64,000 nucleotides of DNA from JBBQUN01 sp963717115 (GTDB lineage Bacteria > Actinomycetota > Acidimicrobiia > Acidimicrobiales > SZUA-35). A program made the position numbers and the translations under genes. The notes beneath the pieces are model-generated. The model made no database searches and was not told where the DNA came from. It saw only the letters and a program-made list of their open reading frames with translations. How positions within the stretch are numbered: position 1 is the first letter of the stretch; each line of letters starts with the position of its first letter. The DNA lies in assembly GCA_963717115.1 (NCBI GenBank), contig CAVQVO010000017.1, positions 248,001-312,000 of the forward strand, given 5' to 3'. Shown piece after piece: positions 63,364-64,000 of the stretch.

Positions 63364-63825
63364 TCACGGGCTGGGGTCGTAGTTTCCGGATTCGATGTCG
63401 ATGCGGTCTTCTTCGAGTGCTGCGGTGAGGGTTCTGGTCAGGCGGCGTCGTGCGAGGCGGCCGAGGATGGCGTCGGGTCCCGTGAGTGTCGCGCTGAGTC
63501 GCGCGGTGACGGTGGTCGCGTCGGTCCCGTCCTCGGTGATGTCGAACGTGATGGTCCCGCCCCGGAACTGCCCCTTGGTGATGGTGTTGACCAGTGGTCC
63601 GGTTTGGGCGCGTGGGAGGTCGACTTCTTGGGTGATGCGGAGGGGTCCGACTCGGCTGGTCTGGCGGTAGTGCGTGTGGTCGCTGGTCGCCAGCAGAATC
63701 TCGAAGGTCACTGCGGGGTGGGGCTTGTTGCGGGCGTGGTGATCGAGGTCGGCGAATTGTCGGCGGACCATGTCTGCGGGAGCTGAGATGGTGATGGTGG
63801 CCGACTCGTCGATGATGGTTCGCAT
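63364..63825 (-). CDS. SRPBCC-superfamily (DUF2505-like) lipid-binding fold protein
   Basis: A 153-residue protein. MRTIIDESATITISAPADMVRRQFADLDHHARNKPHP, then EVDLPRAQTGPLVNTITKGQFRGGTITFDI and the long C-terminal helix LARRRLTRTLTAALEEDRIDIE, follow the SRPBCC helix-grip pattern. GGAGA precedes ATG 63825. It overlaps the end of the ferredoxin reading frame, so the two are probably one operon. The ligand is unknown. Confidence 0.7.
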   Translation of the reverse strand: MRTIIDESATITISAPADMVRRQFADLDHHARNKPHPAVTFEILLATSDHTHYRQTSRVGPLRITQEVDLPRAQTGPLVNTITKGQFRGGTITFDITEDGTDATTVTARLSATLTGPDAILGRLARRRLTRTLTAALEEDRIDIESGNYDPSP

Positions 63826-64000
63826 GGTTGGTCTCCTGGTTCGATGAAGATGCATTCGCCGGGGCAGTCCAGCGCGGCGTTGATCGCCGCCGTTTCGAGG
63901 CTGGCCGCGATGGCGACGGTGCTGTCGGCGCCGCCGGGGTCGTTTGCGATGTGGTCGCCGTCGTGGACGTAGGAGATGCCGTCTTCGAGCAGCACGAAGA
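63708..64000 (-). CDS. Ferredoxin-like protein, C-terminal part (gene runs off the right edge)
   Basis: The visible reading FVLLEDGISYVHDGD, then ETAAINAALDCPGECIFIEP, is the C-terminal half of a small single-cluster ferredoxin, with the last cluster Cys in CPGEC. The first Cys motif would lie beyond 64000. The frame stays open past the usual ferredoxin end, through the SRPBCC start, so the true stop may be obscured by a frameshift. Small ferredoxins of this type donate electrons to P450s, and a P450 relic lies 2.5 kb away. Confidence 0.6.
   Translation of the reverse strand, partial: FVLLEDGISYVHDGDHIANDPGGADSTVAIAASLETAAINAALDCPGECIFIEPGDQPCEPSSTSRPPSPSQLPQTWSADNSPTSITTPATSPTPQ

Larger units (their letters stand above)
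62765..64000. mobile_element. Start of element D (integrase relic side)
   Basis: After att copy 4 the sequence resembles the start of element A: the same terminator hairpin and a deleted relative of its integrase. The right boundary is not in the window, and the SRPBCC and ferredoxin genes may belong to it or to the chromosome. Confidence 0.5.

Overview
The window is very GC-rich and gene-dense, and reads as an actinobacterial chromosome. Diagnostic families are two WhiB iron-sulfur regulators, a SenX3/RegX3-type phosphate two-component pair with two PhoU proteins, a UPF0182 membrane protein, a DivIVA-like coiled-coil protein and a zincin-2 (DUF2342-type) protein. The mix fits the class Acidimicrobiia (for example Ilumatobacter-like bacteria), but that placement is an inference from gene content, not a search result. 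At least ten genes lack a Shine-Dalgarno sequence and instead carry a TANNNT hexamer ending 6-8 nt before the start codon, which points to frequent leaderless transcription.

Core chromosome, 1-43.6 kb. First comes a glycoside hydrolase-1-like end with a HAD phosphatase (1-1.1 kb). A membrane/envelope module follows: a tail-anchored Hsp70-like protein, MoxR ATPase, DUF58, a TgpA-like transglutaminase-fold protein (frameshifted, active-site Cys replaced by Ala), a large PKD-repeat surface protein and a VWA protein (1.2-13.5 kb). Next are WhiB, TatA, an ECF sigma factor with its anti-sigma factor, a second WhiB and a ROK glucokinase (13.8-17.5 kb). A phosphate/polyphosphate block holds PPK1, NUDIX, an M48 peptidase, PhoU, PhoU, a SenX3-type kinase and a RegX3-type regulator (17.6-24.9 kb). 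The remainder includes an MFS permease, a zincin-like protein, an epimerase, a catalytically degenerate HtrA-like protein, MoaE, MreB, an enoyl-CoA hydratase-like protein, a HEAT-repeat protein, a YlbL/Lon-like protease, a DivIVA-like protein with a MuF-like tail, UPF0182, MsrA, a methyltransferase, DUF3237 and a cupin.

Accessory region, 43.6-64 kb. A complete initiator tRNA-Met gene (43589-43665) is followed by three partial copies of its 3' end at 49069, 60255 and 62740. These cut the region into stacked integrated elements. Element A (5.5 kb) has a frameshifted integrase, a large 2OG-Fe(II) oxygenase and a toxin-antitoxin-like operon. Element B (11.2 kb) has an intact integrase, a haem-binding protein, a sigma/anti-sigma fusion with thioredoxin and DUF2892 partners, an acidic secreted repeat protein, a GDT1/UPF0016 transporter under a likely Mn riboswitch, a two-component system, and an ArsR-rhodanese/methyltransferase pair. 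Element C (2.5 kb) is a graveyard of P450, DUF418 and PIN-domain relics plus one calcium-binding-type repeat protein. Element D starts with an internally deleted integrase and runs towards or beyond the window edge. Every att copy is followed within a few bases by a different rho-independent-like hairpin.

Several otherwise well-conserved genes (TgpA, DivIVA-like, 2OG oxygenase, integrase A) are interrupted only by single extra bases. This could be assembly error or recent decay and should be resolved before they are called dead.
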